Shown here: positions 45,711-54,981 of the stretch, piece after piece
Layout of the letters: the number at the start of each line of letters is the position of its first letter
Numbering within the stretch: the first letter of the stretch is position 1
Assembly: GCF_029581575.1 (NCBI RefSeq)
Contig: NZ_CP089975.1
Coordinates: 496,001-560,000, forward strand
DNA: 64,000 bases
Direction: 5' to 3'
DNA from: Moraxella nasibovis
GTDB lineage: Bacteria > Pseudomonadota > Gammaproteobacteria > Pseudomonadales > Moraxellaceae
Notes under the pieces: model-generated
Told to the model about the DNA's origin: nothing
Database searches by the model: none
Seen by the model: the letters and a program-made list of their open reading frames with translations, nothing else
Position numbers and translations under genes: made by a program

Positions 45711-47420
45711 ATGAGCGCCACCGAATTTACCATCACCAGCGACCTTCCTTGGTATCAGACCTATCAAAAATATGGCATCAGCACCGATTATGTCATTCCT
45801 GAGCATGTCCATTCACTGGCGGATGTTTTTGAGGATAATATCGCCAATCATCGCCATGCCACCGCCACCACTTTCATGGATAAGTCGATGACTTATGGCG
45901 AGCTTGATGAGGCAAGTCTAAAAATTGCCGCCTATTTACAGTCTTTGGGGCTTGAAAAGGGCGATAAAGTCGCAGTCATGATGCCAAATACACCGCAGTA
46001 TCTCATCACCATGTTTGGTGTCATCCGAGCGGGCTATACACTGGTGAATGTCAATCCGCTGTACACTTCGCACGAGCTTGAACATCAGCTTATTGATAGT
46101 GAGACGAAGGTGCTGTTCATCATTGAAAACTTCGCCAAAACCTTTGAGCAAGTGCGAGACAAGGGGAAGGTGCGGCATGTGGTTATCGCAAGCGTGGGCG
46201 ACATGCTTGGCTTAAAAGGTCATATCGTCAATCTGGTGGTGCGCCATGTCAAAAAAATGGTGCCAAGCTACCACATCGATGGGGCGGTGAGCTTTAAAGA
46301 GGCGCTAAACCGTGTGCCTGCCAATCAATTTAAACGCCCAATGGTCACGCTTGATGATGTGGCGGTTTTGCAGTACACGGGCGGTACCACAGGTGTGGCA
46401 AAGGGCGCCATGCTGACGCACCGCAACATCATTGCCAATGTCGAGCAGGCGAGTAACTTTGTCAAAACGGCATTCCCTGAGGGGGTGATGCACGGCAAAT
46501 ACATGACGGTGGCGCTGCCTTTGTATCATATTTTTTGTTTTATGGTAAGTCAGCTTGCGATGAAGTATGGCTTTGCTTTACTACTCATTCCAAATGCTCG
46601 TGATTTTGACGACTTGACCAAACAGCACGCCAAATACCGCCCAGTATTTTTTATGGGTGTGAATACGCTGTTTAATGCCTTAACCAACCATGAAGGCTTT
46701 AAAAATATCGATCACAGCAACCTAAAATTCAGCCTAGCAGGCGGTATGAGCGTCTTACCAAGCACAGCTAAGGCGTGGCAAGAGCTGACAGGCTCACACA
46801 TCACCGAAGGCTACGGCTTGTCTGAGACTTCACCTGTTTTGACCGTCACACCGCCACCAGCTGGCTACTCAGGCAAAATCGGCATTCCGCTGCCTGCCAC
46901 GGACATTGTGATTTTGGATGATGCAGGCAATCAAATGCCAATCGGCGAGCCGGGCGAGATTTGTGCCAAAGGTCCGCAGGTGATGAAAGGCTACTGGAAA
47001 CGCCCTGATGAGACGGAGAAAGTCACCACCAAAGATGGCTACTTCCGCACAGGCGACATCGGCATCATGGAGGCGGACGGCTACATCAAAATCGTCGATC
47101 GCAAAAAAGACATGGTGCTGGTCTCAGGCTTTAATGTCTATCCAAATGAAGTGGAGGAAGTCATCGCAGCTCATCCGAAAGTATTAGAATGCGGTGTGAT
47201 CGGCGTGCCAGATGAGCATAGTGGCGAGGTGGTGAAAGTCTTTATCGTCAAAAAAGACGAGACACTTACCGAAAAAGAAGTACAAACATGGGCAAAAGAG
47301 CATCTGACAGGCTACAAGCGTCCGAAGGTTATCGAATTCATCGATGAGCTACCAAAATCAAATGTCGGTAAGATTTTGCGTAAAGAACTGCGTGAACTTG
47401 AAAAATCAAAATCAGCTTAA
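45711..47420 (+). CDS. fadD: long-chain fatty acyl-CoA synthetase
   Basis: Activates fatty acids to acyl-CoA. 569 residues with the AMP-binding motif LQYTGGTTGVAKGAMLTHRN, then ITEGYGLSETSPVL, the hinge TGDIGIMEADGYIKIVDRKKDMVLVSGFNVYPNEVEE and the C-terminal lysine in PKSNVGKILRKELRE. Its acyl-CoA product is a substrate for beta-oxidation or for the AtfA-like acyltransferase in this window. AAAAGGAGATTACT precedes the ATG, a strong site. Confidence 0.95.
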   Translation: MSATEFTITSDLPWYQTYQKYGISTDYVIPEHVHSLADVFEDNIANHRHATATTFMDKSMTYGELDEASLKIAAYLQSLGLEKGDKVAVMMPNTPQYLITMFGVIRAGYTLVNVNPLYTSHELEHQLIDSETKVLFIIENFAKTFEQVRDKGKVRHVVIASVGDMLGLKGHIVNLVVRHVKKMVPSYHIDGAVSFKEALNRVPANQFKRPMVTLDDVAVLQYTGGTTGVAKGAMLTHRNIIANVEQASNFVKTAFPEGVMHGKYMTVALPLYHIFCFMVSQLAMKYGFALLLIPNARDFDDLTKQHAKYRPVFFMGVNTLFNALTNHEGFKNIDHSNLKFSLAGGMSVLPSTAKAWQELTGSHITEGYGLSETSPVLTVTPPPAGYSGKIGIPLPATDIVILDDAGNQMPIGEPGEICAKGPQVMKGYWKRPDETEKVTTKDGYFRTGDIGIMEADGYIKIVDRKKDMVLVSGFNVYPNEVEEVIAAHPKVLECGVIGVPDEHSGEVVKVFIVKKDETLTEKEVQTWAKEHLTGYKRPKVIEFIDELPKSNVGKILRKELRELEKSKSA

Positions 47421-47450
47421 TTCAGCCTAAGCTGATCAATAATCCTTAAA

Positions 47451-47483
47451 AAAAACAAGTCTGCAATCACAGGCTTGTTTTTT
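47451..47483 (+). terminator. terminator after fadD
   Basis: AAAAACAAGTCTG pairs with CAGGCTTGTTTTTT with one G-T pair, a 6-nt loop and a T-run. Confidence 0.82.
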
Positions 47484-47556
47484 ATTTTGTGTTATGGCGG
47501 AGAAATTGATACAATGGCGGTTAATTTTTCCAAGATTTTTAATATAGGATTTTACC

Positions 47557-48273
47557 ATGCGTATAGACGGTCGCTCAGCCAACCAACTTCGTGAAATTTC
47601 ATTCACTCGCAACTATACTAAACATGCCGAAGGCTCGGTGCTGGTGTGTTTTGGCGACACCAAAGTGCTATGCACTGCCAGTATCGAGGCGGGCGTGCCC
47701 CGTTGGCTTAAAGGTCAAAACCAAGGCTGGCTTACTGCCGAATATGGCATGTTGCCCCGTGCGACAGGCACTCGCACCGACCGTGAGGCTGTGCGTGGCA
47801 AACAATCTGGGCGCACCCAAGAGATTCAGCGTCTGATTGGTCGTTCATTGCGCGCGATGATTGATTTAAAAAAACTTGGCGAAAACACCATTTATGTCGA
47901 TTGTGATGTCATTCAGGCGGACGGCGGCACTCGCACGGCAAGCATCACAGGTGCGGCGGTGGCGGTGATGGACGCACTGGAACAATGGCAACGCAGCGGC
48001 AAGCTTAAGGCCGATCCGCTCATCGGTCTGGTGGCGGCGGTGTCGGTCGGCATCAAAGACGGCAAGGCGTATTTGGATTTGGATTATAGTGAGGATTCCA
48101 CTTGCGATACAGATTTGAATGTGGTGATGACGCAAAGTGGCGGATTCATTGAGATTCAAGGCACTGCTGAGGAGGCGCCATTTTCTCGTGCTGAGGCGAA
48201 TGCCATGCTGGATTTGGCAGAGGCAGGCATCGCCACACTGATTGCTGAGCAACAAAAGGCATTGGGCTGGTGA
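47557..48273 (+). CDS. rph: ribonuclease PH
   Basis: Phosphorolytic 3' exonuclease that trims tRNA 3' ends. 238 residues with [27 protein letters not shown], the RNA-binding [36 protein letters not shown] and [18 protein letters not shown]. Normal length. The downstream gene starts on its stop codon (TGATG overlap). Confidence 0.97.
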   Translation: MRIDGRSANQLREISFTRNYTKHAEGSVLVCFGDTKVLCTASIEAGVPRWLKGQNQGWLTAEYGMLPRATGTRTDREAVRGKQSGRTQEIQRLIGRSLRAMIDLKKLGENTIYVDCDVIQADGGTRTASITGAAVAVMDALEQWQRSGKLKADPLIGLVAAVSVGIKDGKAYLDLDYSEDSTCDTDLNVVMTQSGGFIEIQGTAEEAPFSRAEANAMLDLAEAGIATLIAEQQKALGW

Positions 48274-48725
48274 TGAGAGTCTTAGATGATGGGGTGGAAA
48301 TCACCTTGGCGGGGAAAAGTAGCGACAGCCTGTTCGTCTGGTCAATAGCCATGCTTGGCTGCGCACTTGTGGTGGCGGTGATTTGCTTTACCTTGCCTGT
48401 GCCTTATGCCATCGGTGCGGTGGCGGTGTGGGCGGTGCTGATGTATTTTTTTAATCAAAAAAAGCACGCCGCCAAAACCCACAAGCACCACGCCCAAGGC
48501 ACGCTCATCATCAAGAATCGTCTTTTGATCATCAATGGCGTGCAAATATCTCTTAGCCAAGACGCAAAGATTTCTAGCGATGGTGAGCGTTTAAGCGTCT
48601 TTGACAAAGGGCTTTGCCATCATTTTGCGGGCTTTACGGATGTGCGTGAGATTGAGATCGCCAAAGCGGTGCTTGAAGGTCAAAAAATCGCCAAGCGAGC
48701 CAAAGAGATCAAGATGGGTGGGTGA
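48273..48725 (+). CDS. hypothetical membrane protein with two helices
   Basis: 150 residues, not recognised. An N-terminal cytoplasmic segment, two close membrane helices (FVWSIAMLGCALVVAVICFTL and YAIGAVAVWAVLMYFF), a His/Lys-rich turn (KKHAAKTHKHHAQG) and a soluble C-terminal part. The arrangement resembles PH-domain-like membrane proteins but I cannot assign it. The ATG overlaps the rph stop codon, so it is translationally coupled to rph. Confidence 0.75.
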   Translation: MRVLDDGVEITLAGKSSDSLFVWSIAMLGCALVVAVICFTLPVPYAIGAVAVWAVLMYFFNQKKHAAKTHKHHAQGTLIIKNRLLIINGVQISLSQDAKISSDGERLSVFDKGLCHHFAGFTDVREIEIAKAVLEGQKIAKRAKEIKMGG

Positions 48726-48767
48726 TTAAGCGGCTAAGCTGTCACAAAATGACAAAACACCAAACCA

Positions 48768-49199
48768 TCAAAACGGCTTGACCACCACCAAAATCACGAC
48801 TGCAATCAGGATAAACACTGGCACTTCATTAAACCATCGCCAGTAGGTGTGCGTCTTGTAGGTGGGGTTGTTGATGAGCTGTTTGCGAAAATGTCCGCAG
48901 GCGAAATGATACATCGTCAAAGCCACCACAAGCAAAAGTTTGGCGTGTAGCCAGCCTTGTGTTTTATAAATGGTAAAATTATTCACCACCATCGCAAGAC
49001 CAAACGCCCAAGTCGCCACCATCGCAGGGGTCATGATGCCACGATAGAGCTTGCGCTCCATGACGACAAATCGCTCTTGGCTGACAGCGTCACCGCTCAT
49101 CGCATGATAGACGAACAGGCGTGGCAAATAAAAAATCGCCGCAAACCAACAGACCATCGCAATGATGTGAAAAGCTTTGAAATATAAAAACACGCACAT
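48768..49199 (-). CDS. hemJ: protoporphyrinogen oxidase HemJ
   Basis: 143 residues, four membrane helices. Conserved FKAFHIIAMVCWFAAIFYLPRLFVYHA, ERKLYRGIMTPAM and WLHAKLLLVVALTMYHFACGHF mark the UPF0093/HemJ family, which oxidises protoporphyrinogen IX to protoporphyrin IX, the step after HemF. The start is ATG 49199 or the GTG at 49193, which has GGGGA at a better distance. A probable extended -10 promoter lies in the loop of the terminator just upstream. Confidence 0.93.
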   Translation of the reverse strand: MCVFLYFKAFHIIAMVCWFAAIFYLPRLFVYHAMSGDAVSQERFVVMERKLYRGIMTPAMVATWAFGLAMVVNNFTIYKTQGWLHAKLLLVVALTMYHFACGHFRKQLINNPTYKTHTYWRWFNEVPVFILIAVVILVVVKPF

Positions 49200-49206
49200 T
49201 CCCCAT

Positions 49207-49237
49207 AAAAAAGATGGTGTATTATACCATCTTTTTT
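49207..49237 (-). terminator. terminator of the esterase gene, with a -10 element in its loop
   Basis: AAAAAAGATGGT/ACCATCTTTTTT, a perfect 12-bp stem. On the minus strand the loop region reads TGGTATAAT (49221-49229), a consensus extended -10. It lies eight bases upstream of the hemJ ATG, so the same segment may end one transcript and start the next. Confidence 0.7.
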
Positions 49238-49254
49238 ATTTGGCTGATTTGACA

Positions 49255-49287
49255 AATTTTCAATCAATTTTCAATCAATTTTCAATC
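49255..49287. repeat. tandem triplication, 11 bp, three copies, at the esterase stop
   Basis: AATTTTCAATC occurs three times in perfect succession (49255-49265, 49266-49276, 49277-49287). The last copy overlaps the TGA stop of the autotransporter esterase gene (minus strand). Confidence 0.92.
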
Positions 49288-51169
49288 AAAATTTCATCTG
49301 CAAACCCACATAACCACCAAGCTCGGTATCGCCATTTGCATGGGTTGCCATCAGTCCTGCGCTGGCATCAGTGCGTCCAAGATTTGCCTTAGCGCCAAAA
49401 TGTGCGTAAGTGCTGTTTGCATCAGTGCGGGCAACAGGCAGCGTGTAGCTTCGATGATACTCGCTGATAGAAGTCAGCTTGGCATCGACATTCAGCGCTT
49501 CGTCATTAAATTCGTGCCAATGACCAAGCCTTGCTTGCACATCAAGCTTGGTGCTGATAGGGTATGTCACATCCATGCCGATACTGCCTTGGCGAGACTT
49601 TTGGGTGGGTAGAGTGTACTGCAAGGCGGTGGATAGATTGGCATTGTCTTCGGCGAAAAGCTTGACTTGCACCGTTTGTAGGTGCATGCCGATGTGCGGG
49701 CGGACGGTCGCCTTGCCAAGTGGCACACGGTAGCTTAGCTGTAAGCCTGCATGGTGGCGACGACCATGTGCCTTGCCGTCATGAATGCGAGGTGCGCCCT
49801 CCCAAGAGACTTCACGATGCGTGTCCAGCCAAATCTTATCGACACCGATGTCTGCATGAACCCGAATACGCCCAAAGTCCTGCTGATGATACAGCCCCAC
49901 GCCTGTATGCTGGCTGTCGGCGGTGATGGTGTGGCTGAGGTCGTGGTTTTGTTTTTGATGGCTAAGGTATGCCCCTGTGCGGCTGTCTTGGCTGATGACA
50001 TTTGCAGCATCAAAGCCAAGCGTGACATTGGGCTTGTCAAGCTTACCGCCATGCGTGCTTGCATTACTGATGGCGCCATCTAGCCACAGTGAATGCGAGG
50101 AGCTGTCATTGGTCATAAGGCGGCGATAGAGATTTTGTTTGCTGGCTATGCCGCTTTGGGCTAGGGCGTGTGTCACGCTTGCCATCTGGGTTGGGCTGTC
50201 GATGAGTGAGCGATAATACTGAGCCAAGATGCGGTGCGTACGCCCTGAGGGGTGAATGTCATCAGCAAAAGCATAGGTTTCATTTGCGTCAGTCTCCACC
50301 AGATTGGCAGGTGTGCAGGCAAGCGAGGTAGATGCCACATCATCGGCGCCACTGGTGCGAGCGGGCATTTGACACGCCACGCCTTTTGTGTTTTTAAAGC
50401 CAAAAGATTCTTTGTCAGCCACCGCCTCTTGTAGTAGAGCAAAGGTGTTGGCAGGAACGACATTGGCGGTGCTTTGATTCAATGCGGTAAATAAAGCATT
50501 GTTATAAAGACCAGATGCCAATCTTGCTTGCGCTGCCACACCTGGCTGCAAGCGTTCGCCATAGATGGCTCGTGGCGTCAGGCTCAAATCAGGCACATTA
50601 GGTACTAAAATGGTACTTGCGCCCAGCCGATTGAGCGTCTCGATATCTGCCACTGTGCGAGCCACTGCACCGCTGATGGACTGCTGAGCGGCACTTAAAT
50701 CTGATGTTTGGGCGGCGGCGATGAGGTCGTTTGAGCCGATCCAAATGGCGTACAGGGCATTAGGATCGATTTGCCCACCATTTTGGGCAAGATGGGTGGC
50801 AATCTGTGTTTTGGTGGAAGGTACGGTGATAAAGCCATTCCAATCAACTTCTGACCCTGAGCGAGCGCCACCTACGGCATAGTTTGTGCCTGTAAGGTCG
50901 GTGGTGGTGTTGGGATTGGCGGAGAGTTTGTAGGAATTTGCCAAAATCTGCGCCCACACAGGGTCAGGATTGGTACTAAAAGAAGGCTGTAAGTGTGCAC
51001 CGAGGTCAGCGCTGATGTCATTGACCATGCCCTTTAATCGCCCTGTATCACTAAGGCTGTCGCCAAAGACTACCATTTGGCTAAATTGGGCGTGAGCGGC
51101 GGTGCTGGCTAGGGCGGCGCTTAAAGCAAGCGTGACGGTGGATAATCGAAATAATGACGGCTTTTTCAT
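49286..51169 (-). CDS. GDSL esterase autotransporter (McaP/EstA type)
   Basis: 627 residues. Signal peptide 1-27 (ALSAALASTAAHA). A passenger GDSL hydrolase follows with Ser38 in VVFGDSLSDTGRLKG, Asn in IWIGSNDLIAA (about 147) and Asp303/His306 in FADDIHPSGRTHR. The C-terminal half is a twelve-stranded autotransporter beta-barrel (from about residue 340) ending in LQMKF with terminal aromatic Phe. Moraxella McaP is an adhesin and phospholipase of this layout; Pseudomonas EstA hydrolyses acyl esters and affects motility. It is displayed on the cell surface. An 11-bp triplet repeat covers its stop codon. Confidence 0.93.
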   Translation of the reverse strand: MKKPSLFRLSTVTLALSAALASTAAHAQFSQMVVFGDSLSDTGRLKGMVNDISADLGAHLQPSFSTNPDPVWAQILANSYKLSANPNTTTDLTGTNYAVGGARSGSEVDWNGFITVPSTKTQIATHLAQNGGQIDPNALYAIWIGSNDLIAAAQTSDLSAAQQSISGAVARTVADIETLNRLGASTILVPNVPDLSLTPRAIYGERLQPGVAAQARLASGLYNNALFTALNQSTANVVPANTFALLQEAVADKESFGFKNTKGVACQMPARTSGADDVASTSLACTPANLVETDANETYAFADDIHPSGRTHRILAQYYRSLIDSPTQMASVTHALAQSGIASKQNLYRRLMTNDSSSHSLWLDGAISNASTHGGKLDKPNVTLGFDAANVISQDSRTGAYLSHQKQNHDLSHTITADSQHTGVGLYHQQDFGRIRVHADIGVDKIWLDTHREVSWEGAPRIHDGKAHGRRHHAGLQLSYRVPLGKATVRPHIGMHLQTVQVKLFAEDNANLSTALQYTLPTQKSRQGSIGMDVTYPISTKLDVQARLGHWHEFNDEALNVDAKLTSISEYHRSYTLPVARTDANSTYAHFGAKANLGRTDASAGLMATHANGDTELGGYVGLQMKF

Positions 51170-51346
51170 GGCTAGTCCTTTAACTTAAAAATAAATAAAA
51201 AATGGAAAATGTCGCAAGGCTTTAAATATCTTGCTTTTTTCATCATCCATGCTAAGTGGCTTGGCAAGCTTAAAGCTTTGGTTTGGCAGATTTTGGTAAA
51301 ATTTGCCTTAATCTACATCAGCTTGAATGCTGATAAATTCGGCGCT

Positions 51347-51370
51347 ATCTAAATCAACATCTAAATCAAC
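51347..51370. repeat. tandem duplication, 12 bp, two copies
   Basis: ATCTAAATCAAC occurs twice in direct succession, ending ten bases before the bioB stop. The rest of 51170-51380 shows no gene. Confidence 0.82.
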
Positions 51371-51380
51371 AACATAAGAT

Positions 51381-52445
51381 CTAAGCCGACAGTGGACAGT
51401 GCGCAGGCAAATCGTCAAACTCGCCTTTGCCAGTCATGGCGTTGATGATTTTTGGTTTGGCAGCTTTGGCGGTCAGCCCCAGCTGTCGCATCAAGTGATC
51501 ATCGCTGCTTGTCGAGGCGTTGGTGGTGGTCAAAAGCTTGTCGCCATAGAAAAACGAATTTGCCCCCGCCATGAACGCCAGTGCCTGCTCGCCATCGGTC
51601 AGACTTTCACGCCCTGCCGACAGCCGTACGACGCTGGTCGGACAGCAAATGCGAGTCACGGCGATCGTTCTGATCCACTCGATGGTGGGTAGCTTGCCTT
51701 CACTCAAAACCTTATCGCCAAGCGGTGTGCCTTTGATTGGTACGAGCAGATTGACAGGAATGGACTGTGGTGGGATTGGCATCTGCGTCAGCTCAAAAAT
51801 CCAATCCACACGATCTTCACGACTCTCACCCATGCCAACGATGGCGCCTGAGCAGACATTGATGCCTGCTTGACGAACATGATCCAGCGTCTGCAAGCGA
51901 TCATCGTAGCTGCGTGTGCTTGTCACTTGATCATAATAATTGCGAGAGGTGTCGAGGTTGTGGTTATAATAATCCAGCCCTGCTTCCGCCAGAGTCTGCG
52001 CCTGATGGGGCGAGAGCATACCTAGTGTCATGCAAGTCTCCATGCCAAGCGCTTTGACCTCGCTAATCAATGCCGTCAAATATGGCAAATCTTTATCGTG
52101 AGGGTGTTTCCATGCCGCCCCCATACAAAATCTTGATGAGCCGTTGGCTTTGGCTCGGCGAGCCTCACTCACCACTTTTTCGATGGCGATGAGTTTTTCG
52201 GGAGTCAGACCCACTTTGTCTTTGTGATGACCCGACTGGCTGCAATAGCCGCAGTCCTCTGGGCAGTTGCCTGTTTTGATGGATAGCAGTGTGGAGATTT
52301 GCACTTCGTTGGCGGGGAAGTGCTGGCGATGAACGCTTTGCGCCTGCATGAGCAAATCCATGAGCGGTAAATCAAAAAGTCGGGCGATGTCTTCTTTGCT
52401 GTATTTGCTATCAGCGCCATCAGAAGGCGGTGTTGAGTGATTCAT
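51381..52445 (-). CDS. bioB: biotin synthase
   Basis: Radical SAM enzyme that inserts sulfur into dethiobiotin. The [4Fe-4S] motif is [17 protein letters not shown] (Cys61, Cys65, Cys68). [49 protein letters not shown] and [10 protein letters not shown] follow. 354 residues from the ATG at 52445, which has AGGGA seven bases upstream; an earlier ATG at 52490 has none. Not linked to other bio genes here. Confidence 0.97.
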   Translation of the reverse strand: MNHSTPPSDGADSKYSKEDIARLFDLPLMDLLMQAQSVHRQHFPANEVQISTLLSIKTGNCPEDCGYCSQSGHHKDKVGLTPEKLIAIEKVVSEARRAKANGSSRFCMGAAWKHPHDKDLPYLTALISEVKALGMETCMTLGMLSPHQAQTLAEAGLDYYNHNLDTSRNYYDQVTSTRSYDDRLQTLDHVRQAGINVCSGAIVGMGESREDRVDWIFELTQMPIPPQSIPVNLLVPIKGTPLGDKVLSEGKLPTIEWIRTIAVTRICCPTSVVRLSAGRESLTDGEQALAFMAGANSFFYGDKLLTTTNASTSSDDHLMRQLGLTAKAAKPKIINAMTGKGEFDDLPAHCPLSA

Positions 52446-52582
52446 GATAATTCCCTGACAAGCAGAGTGTGCGTTTGTATCATGCGACACTCTGCCATTA
52501 TAATAAATTATAGTAAACAGTCGTTCTTATTTTAGCAAATATTGATGAAAGAATACAACCCATCTTTTTGGTGATTGGGTTT

Positions 52583-52618
52583 TGCGATGCTAAATGAAAA
52601 TGCGATGCTAAATGAAAA
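52583..52618. repeat. tandem duplication, 18 bp, two copies
   Basis: TGCGATGCTAAATGAAAA occurs twice without a gap (52583-52600 and 52601-52618). Perfect copies. It lies about 140 bases upstream of the bioB start on the minus strand. Confidence 0.9.
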
Positions 52619-52736
52619 AAGGAGGCGGTAAAGAAATTTGAATGATTGATTTGATGGGTTATGCGCTTATCATGACTTGGTATTTTGTTTAAGCTTATTG
52701 TTTTTATTTTTGGAATATAATTGCATAATAAAGCCA

Positions 52737-52808
52737 CCGAACTTAAAATCCTCACAAGACGCCAAAATTGCCTGTATGCGCCAAAATTGTGCGGCTTTTT
52801 AAGTTCGG
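52737..52808. repeat. 12-bp inverted repeat with 48-bp spacing
   Basis: CCGAACTTAAAA (52737-52748) and TTTTAAGTTCGG (52797-52808) are exact complements; the flanking AAAGCC and GGCTTT also match. Between them are two GCCAAAATTG repeats. It may be a structured RNA, a small mobile element remnant or a binding region. Confidence 0.6.
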
Positions 52809-52875
52809 TTAAGTTTGGGAATGGCTATTTGCCAAGTTTTGATCTAACAAACTGCTGATTTGCTGAGTTTGCTAC

Positions 52876-53376
52876 TTATTTGCCCAGTTTGGATTTGATG
52901 GCGGTCAAAGCTTGCTCGGCATAAGGCTTGACCTGCGCAATGTACGGCTTGGCGGTGTCGATGTAGCCTTGGTATTCCTCTGGAATCTTGGTGGCGTGCT
53001 TGGCAACGCCTGCAAACCAAAGCACAAGCTTATAGTCACCTGTGATAGTAACCTCACCGTCTTGGATGGCAGTCATCAAAGCAGCAATGTCGCCTTTGGT
53101 CAAAAGCTTAGCACCTGCCAAAGAGTCTTTAAATTCGATGGTCAAGTCCGCATCCGCCAAGCTACCAAGCGTATGACTAAAAGTGCCGTCACGAAATTCA
53201 TAATAACGCTCAGCGGTCGGGCTTTTAAAGCCGATGGCGACATTTTTTCCGTCAATCAGACCGTTTAGTGCATCATTGTTGCGGCTTTTGCTCAGTGATT
53301 GTAAGCGAAAGCCAAGTGCGGCAAGCAAGGCATCAAGCGCATCGGCTTTGACATCTAAGATGGGTAATGTGAACAT
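52876..53376 (-). CDS. SCP2 sterol-binding domain protein
   Basis: 166 residues, cytosolic, one SCP2 (sterol carrier protein) fold: NVAIGFKSPTAERYYEFRDGTFSHTLGSLADADLTIEFKD and GEVTITGDYKLVLWFAGVAK. Such proteins bind hydrophobic ligands; the UbiJ accessory factor of ubiquinone synthesis is a relative, but this gene is not next to ubiE or ubiB. Function is unassigned. Confidence 0.82.
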   Translation of the reverse strand: MFTLPILDVKADALDALLAALGFRLQSLSKSRNNDALNGLIDGKNVAIGFKSPTAERYYEFRDGTFSHTLGSLADADLTIEFKDSLAGAKLLTKGDIAALMTAIQDGEVTITGDYKLVLWFAGVAKHATKIPEEYQGYIDTAKPYIAQVKPYAEQALTAIKSKLGK

Positions 53377-53416
53377 GAGTATTCCGTTTTGTGGGTGAAT
53401 TTGTCAACATTCTACC

Positions 53417-53446
53417 AAAAACACCGTCAAGAAGTGCGGTATTTTT
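53417..53446 (-). terminator. terminator after serB
   Basis: Minus strand AAAAATACCG/CGGTGTTTTT with a 10-nt loop and T-rich end, between serB and the SCP2 gene. Confidence 0.65.
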
Positions 53447-53480
53447 GTATCTGGTCATTACAGAGTCTGTGTGCAAGTGC

Positions 53481-54587
53481 TTAGTTTTGTGGGTCCAAGC
53501 GATGACCTAAAGCATACAGCACGCCTTCAAGTCCTGTGATGTTCACGGCGGCATCGGCTTTGGCTTTGACGATGGGTTTGGCGTGGTAGGCAACACCCAC
53601 ATCCGCCACTGCCATCATCGGTAGGTCATTGGCACCGTCGCCCACACAAACCACACGGTGCATGCCAAGTGACATCTTAGTGGCGACCTTGCCAGTGATG
53701 GCGGCTTTTTTGTCGCCATCGATGATGTCGTTATCCACCTGTCCTGTCAGCTGACCATCAAGCACAGATAGGGCGTTGGCGTGATACTCGTCCATGCCTA
53801 AGCTTTCTGCGACATGACGAGCAAATGGCGTAAAACCACCAGAAATAAGCACCGTGCGATAGCCGATGGCTTTAAGGGCGGCGATCGTGGCGTGTGCGCC
53901 TGCGCTGAATGTCAGGTGCTTGGCGATGATTTCATCGATGACCGACGCCTCCACATCTTCTAGCAGTGCCACACGGCGAGCAAAGCTTGTGGCGAAGTCG
54001 ATCTCGCCACGCATCGCCTGCTCAGTGATCTCGGCGACTTTATCCTCAATGCCGCAGTATTTGGCAAGCTCGACGATGACCTCTTGCTCGATCAAAGTAG
54101 AGTCCATGTCAAAGCACGCGAGTCGATGTCTGTGTAGCATTTGCCCGATGGATAAGATGTGCACATCGGCATCATTGCCCAGCTTGTCATGAAAATAACG
54201 AGTGATCTGCTTATCGATGATGTGTGCAGCCGCCTCTCGCTTGGCATCACTCATCTGGGTGGGTCTGGTCGGAGCGAGCAGATAGCGGTGAATTGACACA
54301 TCAGCCAGTGGGGTGGGCGAATGAATGAGATGGGCGTTTTGTTTGGCGGTCTCATCATCCAGCACTTCGATGGCTTGCCAGTTGGCTTGGGTGTCTGCCC
54401 ACGCTTGCATGAGCGCATCGACATCATGGTGCGGTCTTTTGGCGACGACAACGATGGCAAATACCGGCAAAGTATCGACTGGCGTATCATCACTGAACAT
54501 TGTGGGTGGCAGAATGTCGGCGGTGGCGGCTAGGGCGTTTTGCCAAGCTTGGGAATTTTTTGGAAGGGCGTATGTGTATGTGGTCAT
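53481..54587 (-). CDS. serB: phosphoserine phosphatase
   Basis: Last step of serine synthesis, a HAD-family phosphatase. Catalytic Asp160 and Asp162 in CFDMDSTLIEQE; LISGGFTPFARHVAESLGMDEYHANAL; DGDKKAAI; VCVGDGANDLPMM. 368 residues, longer than E. coli SerB (322) because of the 155-residue N-terminal region, which probably contains an ACT-like fold. Divergent from a membrane protein gene, as with serB-smp in enterobacteria. Confidence 0.96.
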   Translation of the reverse strand: MTTYTYALPKNSQAWQNALAATADILPPTMFSDDTPVDTLPVFAIVVVAKRPHHDVDALMQAWADTQANWQAIEVLDDETAKQNAHLIHSPTPLADVSIHRYLLAPTRPTQMSDAKREAAAHIIDKQITRYFHDKLGNDADVHILSIGQMLHRHRLACFDMDSTLIEQEVIVELAKYCGIEDKVAEITEQAMRGEIDFATSFARRVALLEDVEASVIDEIIAKHLTFSAGAHATIAALKAIGYRTVLISGGFTPFARHVAESLGMDEYHANALSVLDGQLTGQVDNDIIDGDKKAAITGKVATKMSLGMHRVVCVGDGANDLPMMAVADVGVAYHAKPIVKAKADAAVNITGLEGVLYALGHRLDPQN

Positions 54588-54981
54588 GGTGCTGTATTTT
54601 CCGTTTTGCTCGCTTAAATGGGTGCTATTGTTGTAAAATTAAGTTATTTGGATTGATGGTTTGCCAGATTTGATGTTGGCAACCATCAAACCGAGTCTTT
54701 CTGGGTCTTATCATGCCCAAAACTTCATCAAAATACAAGCACATTTCCAAAAAAAAATCTCAAATTTGCCCCGTCATCTGCAAATCGGGGCGGTCAATCG
54801 AGCCTAAGAATGATGAAAACTGGGGCAAAAAGCGTCAAAAATTTGCAAATTTAGAAAAAATTGGGAAATTTCAACAATTTTGCATAAAAAATCCGTTAAA
54901 TTTGCCGTCAAAGCATGGTAAAATAAGCGTTTTAACATTCGTTTATCTGATTTTTCATTTCTATTACTTTTGGTTCGTCTT
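54588..54981. other. divergent promoter region of serB and the membrane protein gene
   Basis: About 390 bases with no supported gene. Near the serB end is an imperfect inverted repeat: TTGATGGTTTGCCA (54653-54666) and TGGCAACCATCAA (54677-54689), one-base bulge, 10-nt loop. The rest is A/T-rich. A 90-codon frame (54713-54985) has no family resemblance and is probably chance. Confidence 0.6.

Larger units (their letters stand above)
52446..52875. other. intergenic region between bioB and the SCP2 gene
   Basis: About 430 bases without a supported gene. It contains a perfect 18-bp tandem duplication (52583-52618) and a 12-bp inverted repeat (52737-52748 and 52797-52808) enclosing two copies of GCCAAAATTG. 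Possible bioB promoter on the minus strand. A weak 85-codon minus frame exists but looks spurious. Confidence 0.6.

Noticed and set aside
52498-52755. 85-codon minus-strand frame upstream of bioB
   Set aside because: It runs through the 18-bp tandem repeat (giving a repeated HLAS peptide) and has no family likeness.
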